Source of the DNA: Chloroflexota bacterium
GTDB taxonomy: Bacteria; Chloroflexota; Dehalococcoidia; Lucifugimonadales; JACPCL1
Reading direction: 5' to 3'
Length of the DNA: 5,912 nucleotides
NCBI GenBank assembly: GCA_016210395.1
Contig: JACQUI010000183.1
Location: forward strand, 1 to 5,912
Shown: positions 1 through 5,596 of the stretch, in pieces
Layout of the letters: each line of letters opens with the position of its first letter
Numbering within the stretch: the stretch's first letter is position 1
The notes under the pieces: model-generated
Told to the model about the DNA's origin: nothing
Database searches by the model: none
What the model saw: only the letters and a program-made list of their open reading frames with translations
Made by a program: the position numbers and the translations under genes

Positions 1-12
1 AGCCGTATCTGG

Positions 13-98
13 GATGTAGCCAGACAACATCTTGACGATTCCGCCGGTTGCGAATATAACAGAGGCGCGGCGCATTGGAAAAACTCGATGTAGCCAGA
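13..98. repeat. 12-bp direct repeat pair in the gene-free left edge
   Basis: The 12-mer GATGTAGCCAGA occurs at 13-24 and again at 87-98. A second shared 8-mer, CGTATCTG, lies at 4-11 and 113-120, so the two copies have related but rearranged flanks. The first copy also begins a short inverted repeat, GATGT (13-17) with ACATC (27-31). I see no open reading frame that explains the segment. It could be the debris of a local duplication or part of an element that continues to the left of the window. The repeats are seen directly; any function is unknown. Confidence 0.5.
32..60 (+). promoter_or_regulatory. sigma70-like promoter facing the tyrA 3' end
   Basis: TTGACG (32-37) and TATAAC (55-60) each match the sigma70 consensus at five of six positions and are separated by exactly 17 nt. 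A transcript would start near 67 and run into the 3' end of tyrA in the antisense direction. No convincing + strand gene follows: the reading frame from a TTG at 106 to 315 lies mostly inside tyrA and has no recognisable family. It may drive an antisense or small RNA, or be a chance match. Confidence 0.35.
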
Positions 99-147
99 AG
101 AAACGTTGTTTTCGTATCTGCTCGCCTGGAAGTTCGGCCTAGGCCCC

Positions 148-1755
148 TCACGCCACCCGCACCCCAAACAGCCGCAGCGACCGCACGACCTCCGCCAGGC
201 AGGCGTCCGGGTCGCGATCGCCGAAGATAGTGAGGCGGATGATCTGGTTGCGCAGGGCGTATCGCTTGAGCCACGCCCCCTCCGCCGGCTCCAGCACCTG
301 CCCGCCGGCAACTGATGGGTTGATCTTGGCCAGCACGCCGCACAGGTAGGCCACGTCCACGGCCTGGTCGGTCAGCGCCGACACGTCGCGCTGGTGGTGC
401 AGCAGGTTGGCGCGCCTCCAGGCAACCGTCTCTTCGGCGGAGAGCACGCGGCGGATGTTGTGGCGCAGGATGCGGGAGGTCTTTGGCCGCAACGCCCTTC
501 CCAGCTTGCGCATTGCAGCCTCCGACTGCGCGTCGTACGCGATGAACCACTTGCCATTTGCCTGGGCCACCCGCTCCACCATCCCCACGCTCTGGCCGTC
601 CACGTCAGCCACCAGGCCCACGTGCGTCACCGATGGCTCCGCCGGGTTGAGGGGGTCGCCGGCCAGGAGGACGGTAAGCTGGCCCGATTGCTCTCGCCGG
701 TACAGCTCGCGGTAGCTCTGCTGCACGCTGTCCACCAGGGCGCGGGAGTTGGCGTAGGCGCGGGCCACGTCGGCCCCCTTGTAGGGGTCAATGACCTCCT
801 GGATGGCGGCCTGCGCCTGCGCCGGACTGCCGGAGAAGCGGGCGGCCATGTCCTGCGCGGCCTGCAGGAACAGGGCGCGGACCCGGTCTGCGCCGGGCTG
901 GGCCTGTATCTGGGCGTAGAGGCGCGGGTTGCCGCCGATAATGCGCGCGGTGAAGGCGGCCAGGATGCCGTAGGGCGGCGTGCTCAGCTTGAAGGACTCT
1001 TCCAGGCTGAAACCCAATGGCCCTGCCTGCGCCAGCGTGCGGCCAAAGACCAGGTATGAGAAGTGCGCCAGCGTCTGGATGAAGAGCATGTGCAGGTCGT
1101 GGTCGGCTGCAGGGACTTCTTCCACGACCGCCCCAAACGACCGCACCAGGTCGCGGAACCAGGCGTAGAAGGCCTGGTCGGTGCGCGGCGTGGGTGTCAT
1201 GACCATGACCTGGCCGACGAGGTCCGGCACGGCGGGGCCGAAGAGCGGGTGCGTGCCTAGCACCGACACGCCCTCCGGGGCGTGGCGCAGCATGGCGGGC
1301 AGGGCTACCGCCTTGGTGGAGCAGACGTCAAAGACGTGGGCGCCGGGCCGGAGATGGGGCAGCACGCCGGCTGCGGCAGTCTCAATCGCCTCCTCCGGCA
1401 CGGCCAGCATCACCAGGCGGTAGGCCTCCAGGGGCAGGGGGCCAGAAGGCGGCGTTGCCGCCTTCGTAGGAATAGCTGCCCACTCAGCGACAAGCCCGTC
1501 GGCGGCGCGGGCGTAGTCCAGGCGCAGGGCGTCTATGGGTGTGTCCAGCGCCGCCAGCTCCGCCGTGTGCTGCGGGCCGGGGAACGCGCCCTCGGAGGCG
1601 CCGTGGCCCCACAGGGGCTTCACGTCGGCAAGGGTGATGCGCCCCATGCCGGGTACGTGGGCGAAGAGGCGTTTGGCCAGCCACAGGCCAATGCCGTCGC
1701 CGCCTCCCACGATGAGGAGGGGAGAGGGGGGAGCTATGCCGGCGGGGAAAGCCAT
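148..1755 (-). CDS. tyrA: Prephenate dehydrogenase (TyrA family) with long C-terminal extension
   Basis: This 535-aa protein should oxidise and decarboxylate prephenate to 4-hydroxyphenylpyruvate, the committed step to tyrosine, in the cytoplasm. Residues 13-23 form the Rossmann dinucleotide loop (GGGDGIG, 17-23). D44, at the end of the second strand, suggests NAD+ rather than NADP+. STK at 146-148, THPLFGP at 168-174 (H169 matches the catalytic histidine of TyrA proteins) and DHD (218-220) followed by QTLAHF (227-232) are the family's active-site elements. The catalytic part ends near residue 350. About 185 more residues (about 355-535) follow, longer than a typical single-domain TyrA, which is about 280-370 aa. 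I cannot name this domain; an ACT-like or other regulatory module is possible. The start is supported by GGAG (RC of 1761-1764), 5 nt before the ATG, and by a TATAAT box upstream. Confidence is high for the family and low for the C-terminal role. Confidence 0.88.
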   Translation of the reverse strand: MAFPAGIAPPSPLLIVGGGDGIGLWLAKRLFAHVPGMGRITLADVKPLWGHGASEGAFPGPQHTAELAALDTPIDALRLDYARAADGLVAEWAAIPTKAATPPSGPLPLEAYRLVMLAVPEEAIETAAAGVLPHLRPGAHVFDVCSTKAVALPAMLRHAPEGVSVLGTHPLFGPAVPDLVGQVMVMTPTPRTDQAFYAWFRDLVRSFGAVVEEVPAADHDLHMLFIQTLAHFSYLVFGRTLAQAGPLGFSLEESFKLSTPPYGILAAFTARIIGGNPRLYAQIQAQPGADRVRALFLQAAQDMAARFSGSPAQAQAAIQEVIDPYKGADVARAYANSRALVDSVQQSYRELYRREQSGQLTVLLAGDPLNPAEPSVTHVGLVADVDGQSVGMVERVAQANGKWFIAYDAQSEAAMRKLGRALRPKTSRILRHNIRRVLSAEETVAWRRANLLHHQRDVSALTDQAVDVAYLCGVLAKINPSVAGGQVLEPAEGAWLKRYALRNQIIRLTIFGDRDPDACLAEVVRSLRLFGVRVA

Positions 1756-1810
1756 CTCGACTCCGTGGCGTTGCTAGAGCGCGCACACGCACGCTTGCGA
1801 CTCATGGGTG

Positions 1811-1816
1811 ATTATA
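1811..1816 (-). promoter_or_regulatory. TATAAT -10 box of tyrA
   Basis: A perfect TATAAT reads on the minus strand here, predicting a start near 1804 and a leader of about 49 nt before the tyrA ATG. No good -35 hexamer stands 16-18 nt upstream (the best is GCCAAG), so the promoter is weak, activator-dependent, or uses an alternative -35. Confidence 0.45.
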
Positions 1817-1850
1817 CACGGAGGCGTAGGGGACTTGGCGAGGCTGGGAG

Positions 1851-1890
1851 TATGATGGTGGCGCCACTTGGTAATCCTATGGGAGGGAGG
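1851..1890 (+). promoter_or_regulatory. -10 box and strong Shine-Dalgarno of the small CxxC gene
   Basis: TATGAT at 1851-1856 is a candidate -10 box without a convincing -35 partner. The purine run GGGAGGGAGG at 1881-1890 is a strong ribosome binding site; its first GGGAGG ends 7 nt before the ATG at 1894. This site decides the start. The in-frame ATG codons at 1852 and 1855 lack usable spacing to a Shine-Dalgarno, and 1852 overlaps the -10 box. Confidence 0.5.
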
Positions 1891-1893
1891 AAC

Positions 1894-2139
1894 ATGCAAC
1901 GAAGTGATGCTCCAAGGCGCGTGTACACATTAGAGCACGGCTTTCAGGTCAGCGAGAGCAAGGCAACGTGCTTAATCTGCGGGAAAAGAATGGGCCTGCT
2001 TGTTGTTGTGAACAATGGCGTGTCCCACGTGATGTCAGCGCACATAACGTGCGCGGAGTGCCTGCAACAGAGGTACGACGAAGGGAGGGTGCCAGAAGAT
2101 GCGCGTGAGTTTGTGCAGAAGGTGCTTGAAGAATCATGA
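1894..2139 (+). CDS. Small double-CxxC (putative zinc-binding) protein, 81 aa
   Basis: I do not recognise the family. The 81-residue product has two CxxC knuckles, C26-x2-C29 (followed by GKRMG) and C53-x2-C56, with 23 residues between them, the layout of a four-cysteine zinc ribbon or treble-clef fold. H15, H45 and H50 are additional possible ligands. Between the knuckles is a hydrophobic strand (LLVVV, 35-39). The tail (about 57-81) is charged and probably helical. There is no signal peptide or membrane segment, so it should be cytoplasmic. The reading frame continues upstream to 1282, but that part is antisense to tyrA; the strong Shine-Dalgarno fixes the start at 1894. The gene is divergent from tyrA and convergent with the HhH cassette, and its TGA lies inside the terminator hairpin. 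Roles such as a transcription-factor-like or nucleic-acid-binding accessory protein are possible but not shown. Confidence 0.72.
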   Translation: MQRSDAPRRVYTLEHGFQVSESKATCLICGKRMGLLVVVNNGVSHVMSAHITCAECLQQRYDEGRVPEDAREFVQKVLEES

Positions 2140-2182
2140 CAGAGGAGAGTGTGGTTAGCTGTCACCCACACTCTCCTCTGTC
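2138..2182. terminator. Perfect 17-bp hairpin shared by two convergent genes
   Basis: The left arm 2138-2154 and right arm 2166-2182 are exact reverse complements (17 bp), with an 11-nt loop at 2155-2165. The left arm overlaps the last two bases of the TGA of the small CxxC gene. The right arm ends 4 nt beyond the stop of the HhH gene coming from the other side. Neither strand has a U-tract after the stem, so this is not a classical intrinsic terminator. It probably acts as a bidirectional block or as a 3'-end stabiliser. Confidence 0.7.
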
Positions 2183-2186
2183 CGTC

Positions 2187-2570
2187 CTATGTCGCGTCCT
2201 CATCGTCTTGCTCGAAGTACCAGGGGTGTTGCTCTGCCCAACGCCAGAGGACACAGTCAATCACGCCCGGGCGATGGCCCCTGGATTTGGCAATGAAATC
2301 CACCGTGGCCTTGACACCCAGAGCGGTTGGCCCATAACCAAAGTACTCCGCCTCTCTCAATAGCCATCTATCTGGCTTGGCGTAGTCCAGCCCGATGTTT
2401 CGTGCAAGATGGTACTGGGTGATCGGGCCAATGAACGGGAACTGGCGGAAAAAACTGAGGTTGTTCGCCTTCAGGGCGGCCTTTACTTGCACCCAGTTCC
2501 TGTCGTCCGTTAGCCATGTTGCCATACTAATGATGGCATCTATCTTCTTTGGGTTGTTCAGATGCTTCAA
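2187..2570 (-). pseudogene. HhH-GPD DNA-glycosylase-like gene, 3' part (after frameshift)
   Basis: This is the C-terminal part of a protein whose N-terminal part lies in another frame at 2527-2829. The frame is open from about 2618, just below a TGA at 2619-2621. The first codon usable as a start is a TTG at 2568-2570, giving 127 aa. In this numbering, residues 38-60 form a helix-hairpin-helix with FIGPITQYHLARN (46-58). KPDRWL (65-70) follows, with D67 placed like the catalytic aspartate of HhH-GPD base-excision glycosylases. The hairpin has no lysine at the endonuclease III nucleophile position, so a monofunctional glycosylase would be expected. The segment VIDCVLWRW (104-112) looks like a conserved C-terminal helix. 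I see no Cys4 iron-sulphur loop. No good ribosome binding site precedes the TTG, so independent translation is unlikely. HhH assignment is fairly confident; substrate unknown. Confidence 0.65.
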
Positions 2571-2829
2571 GACGCGCTCCGACTCGGTCCGCGGCGACGG
2601 CCCTATGATCGCCCTCTTTCAGCGCCAACCATAGACCTGCATCGTACAGCTTATTGACGATAGACCACCGGAATCCTGAGACAAGTACAACGTGGAGATA
2701 CTCCTCAAAGAATCGGCGAGGGTCTATGGACTCCGGGCGGAGATTCTTAATGTACTCCAGGTCTTCAGGCCACTCCTGAGCCACCCATCGGTAGGCATCG
2801 TCATAGAAAGCCAACAATGTCTCTGACAT
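2527..2829 (-). pseudogene. HhH-GPD-like gene, 5' part (before frameshift)
   Basis: This frame begins with an ATG at 2829 and would end at 2527 after 100 aa. Its start is well supported: AAAGGAGT (RC of 2839-2845 and neighbours) lies about 10 nt upstream, inside the end of the preceding gene. Residues 1-75 look like a genuine helical domain: FFEEYLHVVLVSGFRWSIVNK (40-60) resembles the first helices of the HhH-GPD fold. After about residue 73 the sequence becomes unlike a structured protein (end SEQPKEDRCHH), while the neighbouring frame continues with ESERVLKHLNNPKKID and the HhH motif. Skipping one base near 2583-2600 joins the halves; 643 bp from 2829 to 2187 is 3n+1 and would give about 213 aa. 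Either one base was inserted (mutation or assembly error) or the ribosome shifts +1. The latter has no recognised slippery signal here. Confidence 0.65.
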
Positions 2830-2835
2830 AGGGGA

Positions 2836-3384
2836 TCACTCCTTTGCTTGTGCTCCTGTGTGCCTAATGATTTTTTCTGCCAGAGCTCTTTGGTCCTCTG
2901 GGTAGAGACCGAGGTAGGCGCGCCAGAAGACCTCTACAATGGGCCTGGCTTGGGTGACGTTTGCAGTGGCGTCTGTTCCTTGTGATGAGTGGACGGCAGC
3001 CCCATCACCAAGTCTCCAGCCTATTGGTACATTGAATCTTGCCCTCGCGTTGAGAACCTTGCCATACTCATGCAACAGCATGCGCGTCAATCGCCTGACC
3101 AGTTGCCCTTCATTGCTAGCCTCTTCTACTGGCTCAAACCACTTTGCCAAAACCGGCTCAGTGACTCGTCCGTCGAGCTCTGCATTCTTCCTGAGATATT
3201 CGGTGGCGTTCATACCTTTGTAGCCCACGAATTTGCTGGGCCCTACGGCGTTTTTCTCCGGTATGTAATAAAAAGCGCGGAAGTACGAGAGCTGCTGCTC
3301 GAGGCCTTCGCCCTCGTCGAGGCCCTGGTTGAAGACCTGCACGTTGGTGACCACGTCATCGTAACTATCAACTACTTCTGCCAT
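2836..3384 (-). CDS. Uncharacterised 182-aa protein, first gene of the HhH cassette
   Basis: I cannot assign a family. The protein is soluble, with no signal peptide or transmembrane stretch. Residues 1-35 are acidic. Residues 36-90 hold the most motif-like part: FYYIPEKN, then GPSKFVGYKGM, then DGR and a KWFEPVEE segment. From memory, a YIP / PSKFVGY / DGR / KWF pattern resembles an N-terminal domain found in some restriction-type or HNH-containing proteins, but I could not check this. The middle (about 94-115) is a basic helix (LVRRLTRMLLHEYGKVLNAR), and the C-terminus (about 145-182) is helical with WRAYLGLYPEDQRALAEKI. The start is supported by GGGAG about 7 nt upstream of the ATG. The next gene starts 6 nt after its stop, and that gene's Shine-Dalgarno lies within this reading frame, so the two are a translationally coupled operon. 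Confidence 0.75.
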   Translation of the reverse strand: MAEVVDSYDDVVTNVQVFNQGLDEGEGLEQQLSYFRAFYYIPEKNAVGPSKFVGYKGMNATEYLRKNAELDGRVTEPVLAKWFEPVEEASNEGQLVRRLTRMLLHEYGKVLNARARFNVPIGWRLGDGAAVHSSQGTDATANVTQARPIVEVFWRAYLGLYPEDQRALAEKIIRHTGAQAKE

Positions 3385-3410
3385 ACTTCGCTCCCAATCG
3401 ATTATCTGAG

Positions 3411-3442
3411 ATTATGCTACCACAGACAGGATGATACGTCAA
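3411..3442 (-). promoter_or_regulatory. Promoter of the HhH cassette
   Basis: On the minus strand TTGACG (RC of 3437-3442) is a five-of-six -35 box. TAGCAT (RC of 3414-3419) lies 17 nt downstream, and CATAAT (RC of 3411-3416) overlaps it at a 20-nt spacing. The predicted start near 3404-3408 leaves a leader of about 20-25 nt before the 182-aa gene. The local sequence is AT-rich compared with the neighbouring genes. Confidence 0.5.
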
Positions 3443-3464
3443 TCTGTCATCGTATATCATCCAG
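3427..3464. repeat. Imperfect inverted repeat around the cassette -35 box (operator candidate)
   Basis: CAGGATGATACG (3427-3438) is mirrored by CGTATATCATCCAG (3451-3464), apart from a two-base TA insertion and one mismatch. The arms flank and partly cover the -35 hexamer at 3437-3442. This geometry suits a dimeric repressor; no regulator gene is visible in the cassette itself. Seen directly as a dyad; the operator role is inferred. Confidence 0.45.
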
Positions 3465-3505
3465 AGTCATCATGGTAGTAAAGGCGTAAATCTAAGAGGC
3501 ACAAC

Positions 3506-3538
3506 AGAACCGAGGCCACAGTCCTGGGCCTCGGTTCT
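3506..3538 (-). terminator. Terminator hairpin downstream of serS
   Basis: A perfect 12-bp stem pairs 3506-3517 (AGAACCGAGGCC) with 3527-3538, around a 9-nt loop, 23 nt after the serS stop codon. On the serS transcript the stem is followed by a partly U-rich stretch (GUUGUGCCUCUUAG) rather than a clean U-tract. It sits between serS and the promoter of the next cassette and should insulate the two. Confidence 0.7.
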
Positions 3539-3561
3539 CTGGTTTCCATGACCACGGGAAT

Positions 3562-4833
3562 CTACCCAGCTGGTCGTATCACCTCAAACCCCGTGTAGGG
3601 GCGCAGGCATTCGGGGATGACCACGGAGCCGTCGGCCTGCTGGTAGGTCTCCAGGATGGCGATCATGATGCGCGGCAGGGCAAGGCCGGAGCCGTTGAGC
3701 GTGTGCACGTACTCGGGGCGGCTCCGGGCCTCGCGGCGGAAGCGGATGTTGGAGCGGCGTGCCTGGAAGTCGGTGCAGTTGGAGCAGGAGCTGACCTCCA
3801 GCCACTCCTGGCATCCTGACGACCACACCTCCAGGTCGTAGCTCTTGGCCGAGGGGAAGCCCATGTCGCCGGCGCAGAGCTGCAAGACGCGGTGGTGCAG
3901 CCCCAGCCGCTGCAGCAGGTCCTCGGCGTCGGCCACCAGCTTCTCCAGCTCCGCGTCCGACTCCTCAGGCGCCACGAACTTGTACATCTCCACCTTGTCG
4001 AACTGGTGGACGCGCTTGATGCCACGGGTGTCGCGGCCCGCCGCCGTTTGCTCCTTGCGGAAGCACGGGGCGTATGCCGCGTATTTGATGGGCAGCGACG
4101 CCGCGTCTAGTATCTCGCCGGCGTGCATGGCGGTAAGGGTGACCTCGGCGGTAGGCGTTAGCCACAGGTCCTCCTCGGCGTCCCGGTACAGGTTGTCGGC
4201 GAACTTGGGCAGGTTGCTGCTGCCGAAAAGCGTCTCGGCCTTCACCAGGGCCGGCGGGTAGATCTCGGTGTAGCCGTGCTCTTTCGTATGCACGTCCAAC
4301 ATCCAGGTGATGAGGGCGCGCTGGAGGCGAGCGCCTTGGCCTCGCAGCAGGTAGAACCGCGCGCCGGACATGCGCGCGCCACGCTGGAAGTCTATGATGC
4401 CCAGGGACTCGTTCAGGTCCCAGTGGGCTTTGGGCGTAAAGGCGTAGGCGCAGGGCTGGCCCCAGGTGCGGCGCACGATATTTGCCGAGGAGTCCAGGCC
4501 TTGGGGGACATCGGGGCGCGGCAGGTTGGGCAAAACGAGGAGGGCGTTGTTCACCTCCGCTTCGACTGCTTTGACCTCCTCCTCCAGCGCCTTGATGCGG
4601 TCGCCCACCTGTCGCATCTCCGCGATGAGCTCCGGTGGGCGCTCGCCCTTGCTGCGGCCGATCTCCTGGCTGACGGCGTTGCGTCGCGCGCGAAGCTCGT
4701 CGCCCTGGTGGATGGCGTCGCGGCGTTTGGCGTCCAGGGCCAGGATCGGCTCCAGGGCCGACTCCTCGCCACGGGAGGCGAGGGCCTGGCGGACCAGGTC
4801 CGGGTTGCGGCGGATGAGTTCGATGTCAAGCAT
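3562..4833 (-). CDS. serS: Seryl-tRNA synthetase
   Basis: Class II aminoacyl-tRNA synthetase that activates serine with ATP and charges tRNA-Ser (and tRNA-Sec where present) in the cytoplasm. From the ATG at 4833 it has 423 aa, the normal family length. Residues 1-105 form the N-terminal antiparallel coiled-coil arm that grips the tRNA long variable arm (MLDIELIRRNPDLVR start; heptad-like KALEEEVKAVEAEV near 81-94). The catalytic domain shows the TAE serine-binding motif (228-230), motif 2 beginning CFRKE (257-261) with GRDTRG and RVHQFDKVEMY after it, and motif 3 LNGSGLALPR (379-388) ending near IPECLRPY. All key residues appear intact. The ATG matches the family N-terminus but has no Shine-Dalgarno. 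An in-frame GTG at 4878, with GAGAGG about 7 nt upstream, would add 15 residues (MRVRHPSPNPCLKRN) unlike SerRS proteins. Confidence 0.96.
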   Translation of the reverse strand: MLDIELIRRNPDLVRQALASRGEESALEPILALDAKRRDAIHQGDELRARRNAVSQEIGRSKGERPPELIAEMRQVGDRIKALEEEVKAVEAEVNNALLVLPNLPRPDVPQGLDSSANIVRRTWGQPCAYAFTPKAHWDLNESLGIIDFQRGARMSGARFYLLRGQGARLQRALITWMLDVHTKEHGYTEIYPPALVKAETLFGSSNLPKFADNLYRDAEEDLWLTPTAEVTLTAMHAGEILDAASLPIKYAAYAPCFRKEQTAAGRDTRGIKRVHQFDKVEMYKFVAPEESDAELEKLVADAEDLLQRLGLHHRVLQLCAGDMGFPSAKSYDLEVWSSGCQEWLEVSSCSNCTDFQARRSNIRFRREARSRPEYVHTLNGSGLALPRIMIAILETYQQADGSVVIPECLRPYTGFEVIRPAG

Positions 4834-4841
4834 ATTTCGTT

Positions 4842-4916
4842 TGAGGCACGGATTAGGAGAAGGATGCCTCACCCTCACCTTTTGTCCTCTCTCCCATCAA
4901 GGAAGAAGAGATGGGA
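4842..4916 (-). promoter_or_regulatory. Structured serS leader with two hairpins
   Basis: On the serS transcript the first hairpin pairs 4910-4916 with 4892-4898 (7 bp, 11-nt loop). The second pairs 4865-4871 with 4842-4848 (7 bp, 16-nt pyrimidine-rich loop) and ends 8 nt before the ATG. Its loop contains CCTTCTCCT, which is Shine-Dalgarno-complementary rather than Shine-Dalgarno-like. No T-box consensus or specifier-like arrangement is visible. The purine/pyrimidine-biased composition also resembles dispersed intergenic repeats of some GC-rich genomes, so it may be a repeat copy rather than a regulator. Confidence 0.4.
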
Positions 4917-4946
4917 TTGCAGGCGAACGTGGAGTGAATAGAAGCA

Positions 4947-4974
4947 ATCATAGCGGGGCGGCAGACAAAAGCAA
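4947..4974 (-). promoter_or_regulatory. Candidate serS promoter
   Basis: TTGCTT (RC of 4969-4974) and TATGAT (RC of 4947-4952), spaced by 16 nt, read towards serS. The -10 box matches at five of six positions and the -35 box at three. A start near 4940 would leave a leader of about 107 nt holding both leader hairpins. A weak inverted repeat (AGCGGG 4952-4957 with CCCGCT 4976-4981) overlaps it and could instead end the Nudix transcript. Confidence 0.35.
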
Positions 4975-4992
4975 GCCCGCTGATGGGACTAG

Positions 4993-5499
4993 CTAGGAGC
5001 CAACGCTAGCCCGTTCTTCCTCAGCGGCCCTGGCGATCGCGCGGATGCCCAGGACGCGGACATCTTCGGCCACCGGAATGGGGTCGGCGCCCGCTTCCAG
5101 GCTGATGCCCCTGCCGTCTTGGAGCGCCTCCAGGGCGACCCAGCGCCAGCTTCCCGGCGGAGGCGTTTGCATCATACCAGAAGCAGGCCGGGTGAAGTAG
5201 ATGAGGTCAACGTGCTGGTGCGCGGGCTCGGCGGGCGTCGCAGGGATGTCTTCCACCATGATGGTGGCGGGGGCAGGCAGTTGCGGGGGCGTCCCATGGG
5301 AGAAGGCCGAGGCTGTCGGCATGATTTCCACTGGGAAGCCTGCCTCTTCCAGCGCCTCTCGACGCGTCGCCTGGATCGGGTCTTCGTCCGGCTCGATGTG
5401 GCCGCCGGGCGGCAGCCACATGCGGTTCTTGACGTGCCAGTGCAGGAGCGTGTGGCCCTGTGCAGACACGAAGGCCGTGACGGTGAAGTGGCGGCGCAT
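4993..5499 (-). CDS. Nudix hydrolase
   Basis: A 168-aa enzyme of the MutT/Nudix superfamily, which hydrolyses nucleoside diphosphates linked to another group (for example damaged NTPs, nucleotide sugars or ADP-ribose), with Mg2+ or Mn2+. The Nudix box is complete at residues 33-55, starting GHIEPDE and ending REALEEAGF, with the catalytic RE and EE intact. It follows a beta strand and the WLPPGG turn. The C-terminal half (VDLIYFTRP, then WRWVALEAL) completes the fold. The substrate cannot be read from the sequence. The frame is open up to 5703, but the extra 68 codons cross the promoter and its palindrome, and the family fold starts at MRRHFTVTAFV; GAAGG lies 5 nt upstream of the ATG at 5499. 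It is 159 bp upstream of serS on the same strand, probably as a separate unit. Confidence 0.88.
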   Translation of the reverse strand: MRRHFTVTAFVSAQGHTLLHWHVKNRMWLPPGGHIEPDEDPIQATRREALEEAGFPVEIMPTASAFSHGTPPQLPAPATIMVEDIPATPAEPAHQHVDLIYFTRPASGMMQTPPPGSWRWVALEALQDGRGISLEAGADPIPVAEDVRVLGIRAIARAAEEERASVGS

Positions 5500-5567
5500 T
5501 TGACCTTCAAACTGGAGGCAGCAAACCTTGCGAACACACAGGACTAGGACGCGTTCAATAGACGACA

Positions 5568-5596
5568 ATGATAGCTTGGACGATACCTTTCGTAAA
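5568..5596 (-). promoter_or_regulatory. Nudix gene promoter
   Basis: TTTACG (RC of 5591-5596, four of six) and TATCAT (RC of 5568-5573, five of six) are separated by exactly 17 nt. They predict a start near 5561 and a leader of about 62 nt before the ATG at 5499. This supports the short Nudix start over the longer open frame. Confidence 0.5.

Noticed and set aside
136..145. GGCCTAGGCC palindrome after tyrA as a terminator or site
   Set aside because: A loop-less 10-bp palindrome in GC-rich DNA is expected by chance and no U-tract follows.
394..1059. Long + strand open frame antisense to tyrA
   Set aside because: It mirrors the codon structure of a well-supported GC-rich gene and has no recognisable domain.
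1282..1893. Upstream extension of the small CxxC gene as a 285-aa protein
   Set aside because: The extension is antisense to tyrA, low in structure-like sequence and lacks a ribosome site; the strong Shine-Dalgarno is at 1881-1890.
2571..2618. Programmed +1 frameshift in the HhH gene
   Set aside because: No known slippery codon followed by a stop, and no stimulatory structure recognised; a mutation or sequence error is simpler, though not excluded.
4276..4941. Long + strand open frame antisense to serS
   Set aside because: Shadow frame of serS in high-GC DNA, with no domain or ribosome site.
4952..4981. Terminator hairpin after the Nudix gene
   Set aside because: Only 6-7 weak pairs around an 18-nt loop and no U-tract; it overlaps the candidate serS promoter.
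4834..4992. T-box riboswitch ahead of serS
   Set aside because: Hairpins are present, but I find no T-box consensus, no terminator/antiterminator pair and no U-tract.
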